From: Deltaproteobacteria bacterium
GTDB taxonomy: Bacteria > Desulfobacterota > Desulfobaccia > Desulfobaccales > 0-14-0-80-60-11
Length of the DNA stretch: 7,966 bases
Reading direction: 5' to 3'
Assembly: GCA_023381945.1 (NCBI GenBank)
Contig: JAMCQY010000037.1
Coordinates: 1-7,966, forward strand
Position numbers and translations under genes: made by a program
The notes under the pieces: model-generated
Database searches by the model: none
Told to the model about the DNA's origin: nothing
The model's input: only the letters and a program-made list of their open reading frames with translations
Part shown: positions 1 to 5,943 of the stretch, piece after piece
How positions within the stretch are numbered: the first letter of the stretch is position 1
How the letters are laid out: every line of letters starts with the position of its first letter

Positions 1-1070
1 TCAGCCTCCAGGGCTGGGACTGGCTGTTCCTCGGCCTGCTGGCGCTAATCCTGCTCTATGCCCTCCTCCGGGCTGTCTTGTACCCGATGTGGGCCTGGGA
101 CGCTATCGCCACCTGGGGCTGCAAGGCCAAAATCTTCTACGCCACCCGGGGCATGGATCTCACCTGCATCGACGCCCACAACTATTATCCCAACCTGCTG
201 CCCCTGCTCCTGAGCTATCTCTATTTCTGTCTGGGCCGGATTAATGATCACCTGGTGCAGGGGCTCTTCCCGATTTGGGGCGCCGTGCTCCTGGGGCTGC
301 TCTACTCCCTGGCCCGCCGCGTCGGTCTGAGCCGCACCCAGGCCCTGGGGCTGACCGCCTTCCTGGCCCTGAACGGCACAGTCTTTATCGTCCATCTTTA
401 CATTGCTTACGCCGACCTGCCCTTGGCCTTTTTCACCCTTTCGGCCGCAGGCCTGCTCTACCTGTGGCTGGCGGATCAGGCGCCCCCGGGCAGCCTGGTT
501 TTGGCCTCGCTCTCCCTGGCCGGCATGGCCTGGTGCAAGTATGAAGGTCCGCCCCTGGCGGCCACCATCATCTTCGCCGCAGTCCTGACCATCGCCTGGC
601 TTCGCCCCCCTGGATTGTGGCGTCGTCTGCTCCTCCTGGGCCTGCCGGTGGCAGGACTCATCTTGGGTTACCTCCCCTGGCGGCTCTTCGCCAGCCACCA
701 GAACCTCCAGATTGGCGCTGATCACATCCAGGGCTTTTATCCGCAGCAATTCGTCCTGGCCGTCTCGTATCTGGCCGCGGCCTTGATTCAGCCTTTCTAT
801 TTTGGCCTCCTCTGGCCCGCCGTACTCCTGGCGGCCATCTGTTCCGGCCGGCGCCTCTGGACCTCCCCTGCCCTCTTCCTGGCCCTGTTTCTCGGCGGCA
901 ACCTTTTGGCCGTCATCCTGGCCTACGGCGTCGCCCCCACCTCCGCCACCGAATTTCCTAGCTATGTTCGGGCCACCCTGGACCGCCTTCTCCTCCACCT
1001 CACCCCCTCCGCCGCCCTGCTCCTGGCCCTGGGCCTAAAAACCTTGAGGGGAGAGCCGGCGGATTCTTGA
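1..1070 (+). CDS. GT-C-type membrane glycosyltransferase (GT39/ArnT-like), 5' partial
   Basis: The reading frame is open from the first complete codon at position 3, so the gene begins before the window; a TTG at 78 is internal, not a start. About 355 residues are visible, ending at TGA 1068-1070. They are very hydrophobic, with repeated Leu/Ala-rich membrane segments from visible residue 7 onward. Conserved-looking landmarks are WDAIATWGCKAK (residues 32-43) and HNYYPNLLPLL (59-69) in a first external loop, IAYADLPLAFF (134-144) and WCKYEGPPLA (177-186). This pattern fits polytopic GT39/PMT_2-type enzymes, which move a sugar from a polyprenyl-phosphate donor to lipid or protein acceptors on the outer face of the membrane. 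The catalytic acidic residue usually lies in the first loop; D33 is a candidate. The donor and acceptor cannot be told. The family call is from motif memory, so a related membrane transferase is possible. Confidence 0.7.
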   Translation, partial: SLQGWDWLFLGLLALILLYALLRAVLYPMWAWDAIATWGCKAKIFYATRGMDLTCIDAHNYYPNLLPLLLSYLYFCLGRINDHLVQGLFPIWGAVLLGLLYSLARRVGLSRTQALGLTAFLALNGTVFIVHLYIAYADLPLAFFTLSAAGLLYLWLADQAPPGSLVLASLSLAGMAWCKYEGPPLAATIIFAAVLTIAWLRPPGLWRRLLLLGLPVAGLILGYLPWRLFASHQNLQIGADHIQGFYPQQFVLAVSYLAAALIQPFYFGLLWPAVLLAAICSGRRLWTSPALFLALFLGGNLLAVILAYGVAPTSATEFPSYVRATLDRLLLHLTPSAALLLALGLKTLRGEPADS

Positions 1071-1137
1071 TCCCCTCCCTCCCCTCAAACAACTCTCCAA
1101 ATATGAATATCGACCGGGCCGTGCCCGCCAGATTTTT

Positions 1138-1167
1138 AGGGGACACAGACTTTCCGGCCTGTGCCCT
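1138..1167 (+). repeat. Bulged hairpin repeat, copy A
   Basis: AGGG plus CACAG (1144-1148) pair with CTGTG plus CCCT (1159-1167), leaving a two-base GA bulge and a ten-base loop. The core at 1141-1164 aligns with the minus strand of 3509-3532 with two substitutions and one extra A, so the two look like copies of one dispersed repeat in opposite orientation. Confidence 0.55.
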
Positions 1168-1193
1168 CAACTCCTGTCTTCTCCTAGCTAACC

Positions 1194-1254
1194 TGTAGGG
1201 GCGGACCCAGGTGTCTGCCCTGAATGAGGGCGCACACGCGGGTGCGCCCCTACA
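1194..1254. repeat. 61-bp imperfect palindrome
   Basis: The outer arms TGTAGGGGCG (1194-1203) and CGCCCCTACA (1245-1254) are exact reverse complements. The inner 17-base arms (1205-1221 and 1227-1243) pair at 13 of 17 positions around a GAATG loop (1222-1226). The whole makes a stem of 28-base arms with about five mismatches. Sequences with TAGGGGCG/CGCCCCTA ends are a familiar dispersed intergenic repeat type in several bacterial phyla. It could fold in RNA and may slow or end transcription from either side. Confidence 0.6.
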
Positions 1255-1345
1255 ACAGACCTTTCTTGTTCATCGGCTGCAACTTGGTATTAGAAAGTCC
1301 GTACCGGGAAAGCACCGCGCCTCCCGCGCTTAGGGTTTGATGGTG

Positions 1346-1373
1346 AAAAAATCGGCCGCCCGGAACCAGGGCC
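1346..1373 (-). terminator. Possible terminator of the lipoprotein gene
   Basis: Read on the minus strand, about 50 bases after the stop codon, GCCC (1372-1369) can pair with GGGC (1361-1358), or an outer GGCC/GGCC pair can form (1373-1370 and 1357-1354), followed by a run of six T (1351-1346). The stem is short, so this is a weak candidate. Confidence 0.3.
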
Positions 1374-1423
1374 TAAAGACATCCCCTGCTTTTCGGGGGC
1401 ACAGGACGTTATTGCTGTTTACT

Positions 1424-1918
1424 CTACATTGCCTTAGGAAGTGGAGGTGCAGGCTCCTGGTTCTCGAGCCCGTCTTCATCCTCTTCCTTCGCCGCCATAT
1501 GAGGAGGGGTGGCTTTGCGAGGTTTGGTCTTTTTAACTTTTTTCCTGGCGAGTCGTGCAACTTGCACCGGGTTCGGGGAGAGATAGCGGGAGCTTACATA
1601 ACCAATTGTTCCACTCTTTTTTACCTTGACCTGAGTCCAGTTTTTGGTTTCCCCCATGTTTTCCACTTCGGCATTTAATTCCAGAGTGGTGATTCTTTGG
1701 CAATCTGTGCCCGGACAAGTCCGCAAACTAAGCTGGTTAATGTTCACATAAAAAGTGGGGCGCACCGGAGGGGCTATGGGCGCCGCCGCCGCCGGCGGCA
1801 ATGGCGGCGGCAGCGGAGGCGCTTTATTAACCCGTGGCTGACAGCCCATTAAGCAGATGACCAGCCCTAAGGCACAGATCAGGGATCCAGTTCGCCCAAT
1901 GCCGGTTATGGTATCCAC
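1424..1918 (-). CDS. SH3-domain lipoprotein
   Basis: This predicted 164-residue lipoprotein starts at GTG 1918. A GGAGG lies 11 bases upstream and a strong promoter lies about 80 bases upstream, inside the longer open frame that runs back to 2185, so the longer frame is unlikely to be the protein. A hydrophobic signal stretch (residues 11-24) ends in a lipobox LMGC with the lipidated Cys at 26. A Pro/Ala-rich linker follows (33-54), then a bacterial SH3 domain (about 55-115) with the usual LRTCPGTDC start, W94 and GYVSSRYL end. The tail is first basic (R122-K135), then acidic (E145-E155), then Pro-rich. Such domains often bind cell-wall peptides, so an envelope role is likely; the exact job is unknown. 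C68 and C73 sit close enough to form a disulfide or bind metal. The gene is transcribed alone and converges on the glycosyltransferase. Confidence 0.75.
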   Translation of the reverse strand: MDTITGIGRTGSLICALGLVICLMGCQPRVNKAPPLPPPLPPAAAAPIAPPVRPTFYVNINQLSLRTCPGTDCQRITTLELNAEVENMGETKNWTQVKVKKSGTIGYVSSRYLSPNPVQVARLARKKVKKTKPRKATPPHMAAKEEDEDGLENQEPAPPLPKAM

Positions 1919-1929
1919 CTTGAGAAATT

Positions 1930-1934
1930 CCTCC
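1930..1934 (-). promoter_or_regulatory. Ribosome binding site fixing the GTG start
   Basis: GGAGG on the minus strand, 11 bases before GTG 1918. The spacing is long, but this is the only good site near the signal-peptide start and it supports the short form of the lipoprotein. Confidence 0.5.
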
Positions 1935-1996
1935 GGCCTCTTCTGTGCCAATGGCCGCGCCGCTAAATATGAGCTGCTAAACACAGGACTTGCAGA

Positions 1997-2025
1997 ATCA
2001 TAAGAAAGGGCAGGATTATAGTCAA
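1997..2025 (-). promoter_or_regulatory. Sigma70-like promoter of the lipoprotein gene
   Basis: On the minus strand, TTGACT (2025-2020) and TATGAT (2002-1997) are separated by exactly 17 bases; each box differs from consensus at one base. Transcription should start near 1990, giving a leader of about 70 bases before GTG 1918. The promoter lies after the rtcA stop, so the lipoprotein has its own transcript. Confidence 0.6.
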
Positions 2026-2097
2026 TAATCGCAAACAACCATTCCACCATGGTCAAAATAATCATTAATAGTGATTCTGGCGGACTGGGGGCTTGGA

Positions 2098-3117
2098 TTA
2101 CCGGCCCTGGCAAAAAACTTCCCCCCGCTCCCCCAGGTTCCCCCGTACCACAAAGAGTGGACCCAGGAACTGTTCGATGACCCAAAGGTTGGTGAGGAGA
2201 TGCAGGGTAATCTCGGAGGTGACCAGGACCGACGGCCCCTGGGCCTGGGACAGGTAAAGGACGATCTGGTCGGCCAGGTGCGGGTCCACCGCGGCCCGGC
2301 GCATCCGGAAGATAAAGCAGTTGTAAGCCGCTTCATCCGCCACTTGCTCCGCCGGTTTGCCCCGGGCTCCCAGGGCGCTGAAACCGGCCCGGGGACCCCA
2401 AATGAACACCAGGCTGCCCGGGTCCCGGCCGCGGGCATCGACCAGTTCCACCGGCAGTTCCGGACCAAGGCGTTCTTTGAGGCGGGCCGCCTGGCGCCGG
2501 GTCACATGCTCCGGCAGGTGGGAGATCGCGGAAAGCGCCTGGAAATCGTGGGGTTCGGGGGCAGTGCGCCACTCCACTCCCTTGAAGCCGGGGCAGGGCT
2601 GCACGGATAGACGCATTTCCCCGCCTCCCCGGGGGTACCAGCCCCAGCGCGGAAGGTCCAGGCTTACCCGCGCCCCCAACTCGGCCAGGGCCGGAAGGAA
2701 AACCTCCTTCAGATAGTGAGCCGTAGGGCTCCAGGGCACGTGGGTGCCGCCCCGGAGGATCACGCTGGAAGGCCCGGCGCTCTTGAGGAGCGGCGGCAGC
2801 AGGGCCTGGGCGATGAGGGTGACGGAGCCGGCGCTGCCGGTCTTTTCCGCCACGTCAAACAGGTAATTTCCAGGTTTGGGCGTCCGGGGCTTGAAGGTGA
2901 GTTCCCGGCTGTTAAGCTCGGCGCCTTCGACTTCGGCCCCGCTAATCCGGGCCAGGGCCTTGACTGCGGTGAGATGCTGGGGCCTCAGGCCAGGCTTGGG
3001 GCGGCCCGCCCGGATCCTCTCTATCCGGACCGGCGCCCTAAGCCAGGCCGATAACGACAGGGAAGTGCGGAGAATCTGGCCGCCGCCTTCCCCATACGAG
3101 CCATCTAAATGCAGCAT
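2098..3117 (-). CDS. rtcA: RNA 3'-terminal phosphate cyclase
   Basis: RtcA converts an RNA 3'-phosphate to a 2',3'-cyclic phosphate using ATP, through an enzyme-AMP intermediate, and can also adenylate 5'-phosphate ends. The frame gives 339 residues, close to the 338 of the E. coli enzyme. Family signatures appear in order: DGSYGEGGGQILRT at residues 5-18, RAGRPKPGLRPQH shortly after, GSAGSVTLIAQALLPPLL, GGTHVPWSPTAHYL, RWGWYPRGGGE, HLADQIVLYLSQAQG and HLLTN. The His of HLLTN (residue 306) aligns with E. coli His309, which carries the AMP, so this is an active cyclase and not the Rcl1-type homologue. ATG 3117 overlaps the dodecin stop as TGATG, which suggests translational coupling; a TTG three bases earlier is the alternative start. 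Neither RtcB nor RtcR, its usual partners in enterobacteria, lies in the window. Confidence 0.93.
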   Translation of the reverse strand: MLHLDGSYGEGGGQILRTSLSLSAWLRAPVRIERIRAGRPKPGLRPQHLTAVKALARISGAEVEGAELNSRELTFKPRTPKPGNYLFDVAEKTGSAGSVTLIAQALLPPLLKSAGPSSVILRGGTHVPWSPTAHYLKEVFLPALAELGARVSLDLPRWGWYPRGGGEMRLSVQPCPGFKGVEWRTAPEPHDFQALSAISHLPEHVTRRQAARLKERLGPELPVELVDARGRDPGSLVFIWGPRAGFSALGARGKPAEQVADEAAYNCFIFRMRRAAVDPHLADQIVLYLSQAQGPSVLVTSEITLHLLTNLWVIEQFLGPLFVVRGNLGERGEVFCQGR

Positions 3118-3329
3118 CAATCCAGGATGAAAATGACTTCCATCTTCACCCGGTAGGTGTTGATTTTGTTGTCCTTGACGGAGACCCGTTGCTCTACAAT
3201 GCGCAGACCGGTGATGCCTCGCAGGGTGCTGGCGGCTCGGGCGAAGCCGACCTGCACGGCGTCCTCAAAACTTTTGGGAGATTCCGCGATGATGTGAGTT
3301 ACTCTGGCGACATTTGTGCCTGCTGACAT
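3117..3329 (-). CDS. Dodecin family protein, variant without the flavin Trp
   Basis: This 70-residue protein has the length and pattern of dodecins, small beta-alpha-beta-beta proteins that form hollow 12-mers: a first strand, then SPKSFEDAVQVGFARAASTL (residues 17-36, the helix), then two long strands ending in MEVIFILD. The start ATG 3329 has an excellent GGGAGG site (3342-3337) seven bases upstream. In flavin-storing dodecins a Trp follows the helix (RWFEV type) and sandwiches two flavins; the aligned segment here is ITGLRIVEQ, with G41 at the Trp position, and R60 stands where a flavin-contacting Gln is usual. Classical flavin storage is therefore doubtful. As I recall, the M. tuberculosis calcium dodecin (Rv0379) also lacks the Trp. 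It is the first gene of a unit with rtcA. Family membership is secure; the ligand is unknown. Confidence 0.88.
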   Translation of the reverse strand: MSAGTNVARVTHIIAESPKSFEDAVQVGFARAASTLRGITGLRIVEQRVSVKDNKINTYRVKMEVIFILD

Positions 3330-3684
3330 AATCTTTCCTCCCTATGAGATGGTCCGGCCAGGTGCCCGCCGGTTCAGATTCGGGCCAAGCCGCGAGGCCC
3401 GACTTTTTACAAGTTAATTTCGATTAGCGGCAATTCAAGGGAGGCAGTTTTTTAGTTTTTATTTTTTGGGCCTTTTGCAAAAGCATCCGCGGGTTTCAAC
3501 CTGTGCTTGCACAGGCTGGAAAGCCTGTGCCACCAGGGAATTACCCGGTAATCCAGAAAAGTCTTCATTACTCTAAATGAATTTTGCCTGATGCTCTTTC
3601 GGTTTTCAGTTTCCACTTCAGACTTGCCCTCCCCGGGCAGTCGTTTTGGTCAATAACTCAAAACTTGAAACTTAAAACTCGAAA
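3330..3684. other. Intergenic region between queC and the dodecin gene
   Basis: This 355-bp gap separates the queC stop from the dodecin start, both on the minus strand. It must hold the promoter of the dodecin-rtcA unit, but I see only weak matches, such as TTGAAT-N16-TAACTT on the minus strand around 3410-3440. It also holds a three-armed inverted repeat (3500-3530), a perfect 12-base palindrome CTTTTGCAAAAG (3472-3483), a short palindrome ATTACCCGGTAAT (3540-3552) and a heptanucleotide array (3655-3686). No coding frame with a ribosome site is visible. Confidence 0.6.
3500..3532 (-). repeat. Three-armed inverted repeat, copy B of the hairpin repeat
   Basis: GCACAGGCT (3509-3517) and AGCCTGTGC (3522-3530) form a perfect nine-base stem around a GGAA loop on the plus strand. 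Just before it, CCTGTGC (3500-3506) can instead pair with GCACAGG (3509-3515) across two bases. The middle arm can thus pair with either neighbour, but not both. On the minus strand the element matches copy A at 1141-1164. Confidence 0.65.
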
Positions 3685-3686
3685 CT
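3655..3686. repeat. Heptanucleotide tandem array (AACTYRA)
   Basis: Four full units and four bases of a fifth start at 3655, 3662, 3669, 3676 and 3683: AACTCAA, AACTTGA, AACTTAA, AACTCGA, AACT. The period is exactly seven with variation only at positions 5 and 6. The last bases overlap the queC stop codon (3685-3687). Heptanucleotide short tandem repeats of this style are known from filamentous cyanobacteria (STRR sequences); relation to those is not implied. Confidence 0.7.
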
Positions 3687-4395
3687 ATCTTTTATAGGGG
3701 ATGGGATCAGGCAGGCCCGTGGCCGCGAAGCCTTTGAGGCGCAACAAACAGGAGGAGCACTGGCCGCAGGCCGCTTCCTCAGCCTGGTAGCAAGACCAGG
3801 TAAGTTCCAGGGGAGCCCCCAGCGAAAGCCCCAGGCGAATGATGCCGGCCTTGTCCAGCCTGATTAGCGGGGTGTGAATGCGGATATGGGTTTCCGGGCG
3901 GGCGCCCAATTCGATAAGCCGGTTAAAAGCTTCGAAATATTCCGGCCGGCAGTCAGGATAGCCGGGATTATCCAGAACGTTGGCGCCAATAAAAATCGCT
4001 TCGGCCTCCAGCACCTCGGCCCAGGCCACCGCCGCGGCCAGGAGATTGGTGTTGCGGAAAGGCACGTAAGTTGAGGGAATTCCCGGCCCATCCTCACCTA
4101 CAGGCACCGGCCGGCTCAGGTCGGTAAGGCTGGAGCCGCCGATGGTCCCCAGAAAATCGAGATTAACTTCCAGGGTATGGACCGCCCCGTAAAACGCGGC
4201 TTGCTCCCGGAAGGCCGCCAGTTCCCGCGCCATCGTGCGCTGGCCGTAATTGCCATGAAAACAGGCCAGTTCGAAATGCTGTCGGGCCGCCGCCGCGGCC
4301 ACGCAGCTATCGAGGCCGCCGCTCATCAGCACTACGGCCAGAGGAACGGTTTTTGATTTTCGGTTTGGGGTTTTCGAAAAACGGTCGGAAACCAT
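3685..4395 (-). CDS. queC: 7-cyano-7-deazaguanine (preQ0) synthase
   Basis: QueC turns 7-carboxy-7-deazaguanine into preQ0 with ATP and ammonia, the step after QueE in queuosine precursor synthesis, in the cytoplasm. The 236-residue frame shows the PP-loop SGGLDS at residues 25-30 after the first strand VPLAVVLM, the STYVPFRNTNLLAAAVAWAE block in the middle, DNPGYPDCRPEY, and a zinc site made of C202, C210, C213 and C216 in TWSCYQAEEAACGQCSSCLLR-type context. ATG 4395 has GGAG five bases upstream, and no other usable start would keep the first strand. The 16 residues before VPLAVV are an unusual basic, low-complexity extension (many Lys, Ser and Arg). The gene follows queE after 61 bases and is almost surely co-transcribed with it. 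Confidence 0.94.
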   Translation of the reverse strand: MVSDRFSKTPNRKSKTVPLAVVLMSGGLDSCVAAAAARQHFELACFHGNYGQRTMARELAAFREQAAFYGAVHTLEVNLDFLGTIGGSSLTDLSRPVPVGEDGPGIPSTYVPFRNTNLLAAAVAWAEVLEAEAIFIGANVLDNPGYPDCRPEYFEAFNRLIELGARPETHIRIHTPLIRLDKAGIIRLGLSLGAPLELTWSCYQAEEAACGQCSSCLLRLKGFAATGLPDPIPYKR

Positions 4396-4426
4396 TTTTA
4401 CTCCAGAGGTATTTTACCCACATTGT

Positions 4427-4456
4427 CTTTACTGACAACCGGCTACTGACTACTGA
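4427..4456. repeat. Heptanucleotide repeat (ACTGACT) in the queE-queC gap
   Basis: ACTGACT-ACTGA at 4445-4456 is a short array of period seven. A lone CTTTACTGAC precedes it at 4427-4435, separated by an unrelated insert. The same words (CTTTACTGAC and ACTGACTACTGA) recur at 5944-5964 in front of yicC. The array ends at the queE stop codon (4457-4459). Confidence 0.55.
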
Positions 4457-5098
4457 TCATTTCCCCCTGGCCTCCGGCCCCCATAGATACTTATGTAGCT
4501 GCAGGTTCAGCCGCAATGGCGGGCGGCTCTCCAGGATCCAGGCTGCCGCCTCTTGGGCCGGCACCAGTCCGAAGACCGGGGATATCAGCAGCGGCAGGCG
4601 CCCGCTCAAATCATATTTTTCAATAACTTCCAAGGCCCATAAAAAATCATTGTGGTCTGAAACGACAAACTTGACCTCATCCCGTGGAGTCAGCAACGAA
4701 AGGTTTGGCCAGTAATTCTCACCAGCCATGCCGCTCCCCGGACACTTCAGGTCAACGATGCGATGGACCCTGGCATCCACCCCTTTAATGGGCCGGGAGC
4801 CGTTAGTCTCCAGGCAGACCTCAAACCCGGCCTCCGCCAGACCCGAGAGCAGCCCCGGCGTCTCCTCCTGGAGCAAAGGTTCCCCGCCCGTCACCAGCAC
4901 CAGCCGGGTGGGCAAGTCCGAGGCTTTCTCTATCAGGTCGGCCACTGCCACTTCTCCTCCCTCTTCATAGGCATAGGCGGTGTCGCAGTAACGGCAACGC
5001 AGGTTGCAGCCGCTCAGGCGAATGAACCAAGCCGGCAGACCGGCCCAGGTGGACTCACCCATGAGGCTGTAAAAAGTTTCGCAGACCTTGAGAGTCAT
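4457..5098 (-). CDS. queE: 7-carboxy-7-deazaguanine synthase (radical SAM)
   Basis: QueE rearranges 6-carboxy-tetrahydropterin to 7-carboxy-7-deazaguanine using S-adenosylmethionine, an iron-sulfur cluster and magnesium. The 213-residue frame is of normal length. It starts with the family's ETFYSLMGESTWAGLPAWF block, then has the cluster motif CNLRCRYC with C31, C35 and C38, and the SAM-binding VTGGEPLLQ at residues 69-77. ETNGS, DLKCPGSG and a C-terminal LQLHKYLWG segment also match the family. ATG 5098 has only a weak SD-like GGCGAG upstream (5107-5102), but it overlaps the stop of a 27-codon frame as ATGA, so coupled initiation is possible. QueD and FolE, which make its substrate, are not in the window. 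Confidence 0.94.
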   Translation of the reverse strand: MTLKVCETFYSLMGESTWAGLPAWFIRLSGCNLRCRYCDTAYAYEEGGEVAVADLIEKASDLPTRLVLVTGGEPLLQEETPGLLSGLAEAGFEVCLETNGSRPIKGVDARVHRIVDLKCPGSGMAGENYWPNLSLLTPRDEVKFVVSDHNDFLWALEVIEKYDLSGRLPLLISPVFGLVPAQEAAAWILESRPPLRLNLQLHKYLWGPEARGK

Positions 5099-5178
5099 GA
5101 ACTCGCCAAAAATAATTTATATATCTGTTTTATTATCCGCTCTGGAAGCAATTCGCGCAATATGGAAACCAGCCGCAT
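5095..5178 (-). CDS. Candidate 27-residue small protein or leader before queE
   Basis: ATG 5178 opens a frame of 27 codons that ends in TGA 5097-5095, overlapping the queE start as ATGA. GGGGAG (5188-5183) lies four bases upstream, a somewhat short spacing. The peptide begins MRLVSILRELLPERIIKQ and continues hydrophobic and basic, so it could form an amphipathic helix. I recognise no family. The ATGA overlap is typical of coupled genes and queE itself has a poor ribosome site, which is the main support. Against it: the frame is short, and a promoter-like pair (5132-5160) lies inside it, which would exclude it from the transcript if used. Confidence 0.28.
   Translation of the reverse strand: MRLVSILRELLPERIIKQIYKLFLASS
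5132..5160 (-). promoter_or_regulatory. Possible promoter for queE-queC
   Basis: On the minus strand TTGCGC (5160-5155) and GATAAT (5137-5132) are 17 bases apart. The -10 box has five of six consensus bases, the -35 box only three. Transcription would start near 5125, about 27 bases before ATG 5098. It conflicts with translation of the small frame at 5095-5178. Confidence 0.35.
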
Positions 5179-5314
5179 GGATCTCCCCGCCTATTCCGTC
5201 AACCTGATGATTTTGCCCTTCTCCTGGTTGGGGTCTACCTAAACCTCCCGGACCTAAGTTTCTTCTATCCTTATTAGGGCCGGTTTTTGTGCATATTTTC
5301 ACATCACTTTTCCA

Positions 5315-5343
5315 TTGCCTTCTGATAAACCCTGGCATAGAAT
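5315..5343 (+). promoter_or_regulatory. Sigma70-like promoter of the DUF4416-yicC-remA-gmk unit
   Basis: TTGCCT (5315-5320) and TAGAAT (5338-5343) are exactly 17 bases apart, with four and five of six consensus bases. Transcription should start near 5350, giving a leader of about 20 bases that still includes the ribosome site at 5360-5364. This supports ATG 5370 as the start of the first gene. Confidence 0.6.
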
Positions 5344-5369
5344 TAACTCCGTTTCAAGGGGAGGGGGGC

Positions 5370-5921
5370 ATGAGCCAGCCGGGCCCAATACTGCCGGTCA
5401 AACCGGTGGTCAGCATGCTTTTGGCCCGGCAGGATTTAATTCCGGCGGTAGTGGACCGTCTTAGCGTCCACTACGGGTCGCCGGACCTGGTGGGGCCCTG
5501 GTGGCCTTTCACCTACACTGATTATTATACCCCGGAGATGGGCCCAAACTTGGGTCGTCTCCTGGTATCTTTCCTCCATCTGGCCGATCCGGCCCAATTG
5601 GCGAATTGGAAGGTCTTTACTAACGAAATCGAAGCCAGGCTTAGCCTGGGCAGCCGCCGGGTAGTCAACCTGGATCCGGGCTACGTGGCCAAAGAGCGGC
5701 TGGTCTTGGCCACCGGGAAAAATTTTTCCCACCGGATCTATCTTGACCACGGTATTTTTGGCGACCTCACCCTGATTTATAGCCGGGGGGCTTTTCAAAC
5801 CCAGCCCTGGACTTTCCCGGATTACGCCCAGGGACCGCTTCCCGATTTGCTTCTCCGGGTGCGGCAAAAATACCTGTGGCAGCTTAAGGCCATGGCAGAA
5901 ATTCATGGGCCTACGTCCTAG
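5370..5921 (+). CDS. DUF4416 family protein
   Basis: This 183-residue soluble protein matches DUF4416, a family of unknown function frequent in anaerobic bacteria of the former Deltaproteobacteria. Visible family landmarks are FTYTDYYTPEMG (residues 47-58), a SFLHLADPAQLANWK segment, VNLDPGY (99-105), KNFSHRIYLDHGIFGDLTL (117-135) and PWTFPDY (146-152). No signal peptide or membrane segment is seen. ATG 5370 has GGAGG five bases upstream and a promoter just before it; the open frame continues to 5289, but that part overlaps the promoter. The many conserved His, Asp and Tyr residues hint at an enzyme or nucleotide-binding role, but this is only inference. It heads the unit with yicC, 48 bases ahead, so an RNA- or nucleotide-related role is possible. 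Confidence 0.85.
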   Translation: MSQPGPILPVKPVVSMLLARQDLIPAVVDRLSVHYGSPDLVGPWWPFTYTDYYTPEMGPNLGRLLVSFLHLADPAQLANWKVFTNEIEARLSLGSRRVVNLDPGYVAKERLVLATGKNFSHRIYLDHGIFGDLTLIYSRGAFQTQPWTFPDYAQGPLPDLLLRVRQKYLWQLKAMAEIHGPTS

Positions 5922-5943
5922 CCGTGACCTATCGTTTTTTTGC

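Larger units (their letters stand above)
1071..1423. other. Convergent intergenic region with repeats
   Basis: This 353-bp gap lies between the stop of the glycosyltransferase (+) and the stop of the lipoprotein (-). No convincing coding frame with a ribosome site is present. It holds a bulged hairpin repeat (1138-1167), a long imperfect palindrome (1194-1254) and a possible minus-strand terminator (1346-1373). The first two could also serve to end plus-strand transcription, although neither is followed by a proper T run. Confidence 0.7.

Noticed and set aside
45..998. Long minus-strand open frame opposite the glycosyltransferase
   Set aside because: Its Gly/Gln/Glu-rich translation is what the antisense of a GC-rich membrane protein gene gives; no domain or ribosome site fits.
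1919..2185. Longer form of the lipoprotein frame, reaching back to 2185
   Set aside because: It overlaps the 3' end of rtcA, contains a strong promoter, and puts a non-signal stretch before the lipobox signal peptide.
3625..3639. TGCCC-TCCCC-GGGCA hairpin followed by TCGTTTT as a plus-strand terminator
   Set aside because: No plus-strand gene lies upstream; the stem is only five bases.
3500..3686. CRISPR array
   Set aside because: The repeats here are a single inverted element and a seven-base array, without spaced direct repeats or cas genes.
5161..5242. Plus-strand 27-codon frame starting at 5162
   Set aside because: It has no ribosome site, lies before the mapped promoter and resembles nothing known.
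5099..5369. preQ1 riboswitch upstream of queE
   Set aside because: I could not find the preQ1 aptamer pattern (a C-rich loop stem followed by an A-rich tail pairing back) on the minus strand.
5901..5941. Terminator after DUF4416 (weak hairpin and a run of seven T)
   Set aside because: The stem is bulged with a wobble pair and lies about nine bases from the T run; yicC follows in the same direction.
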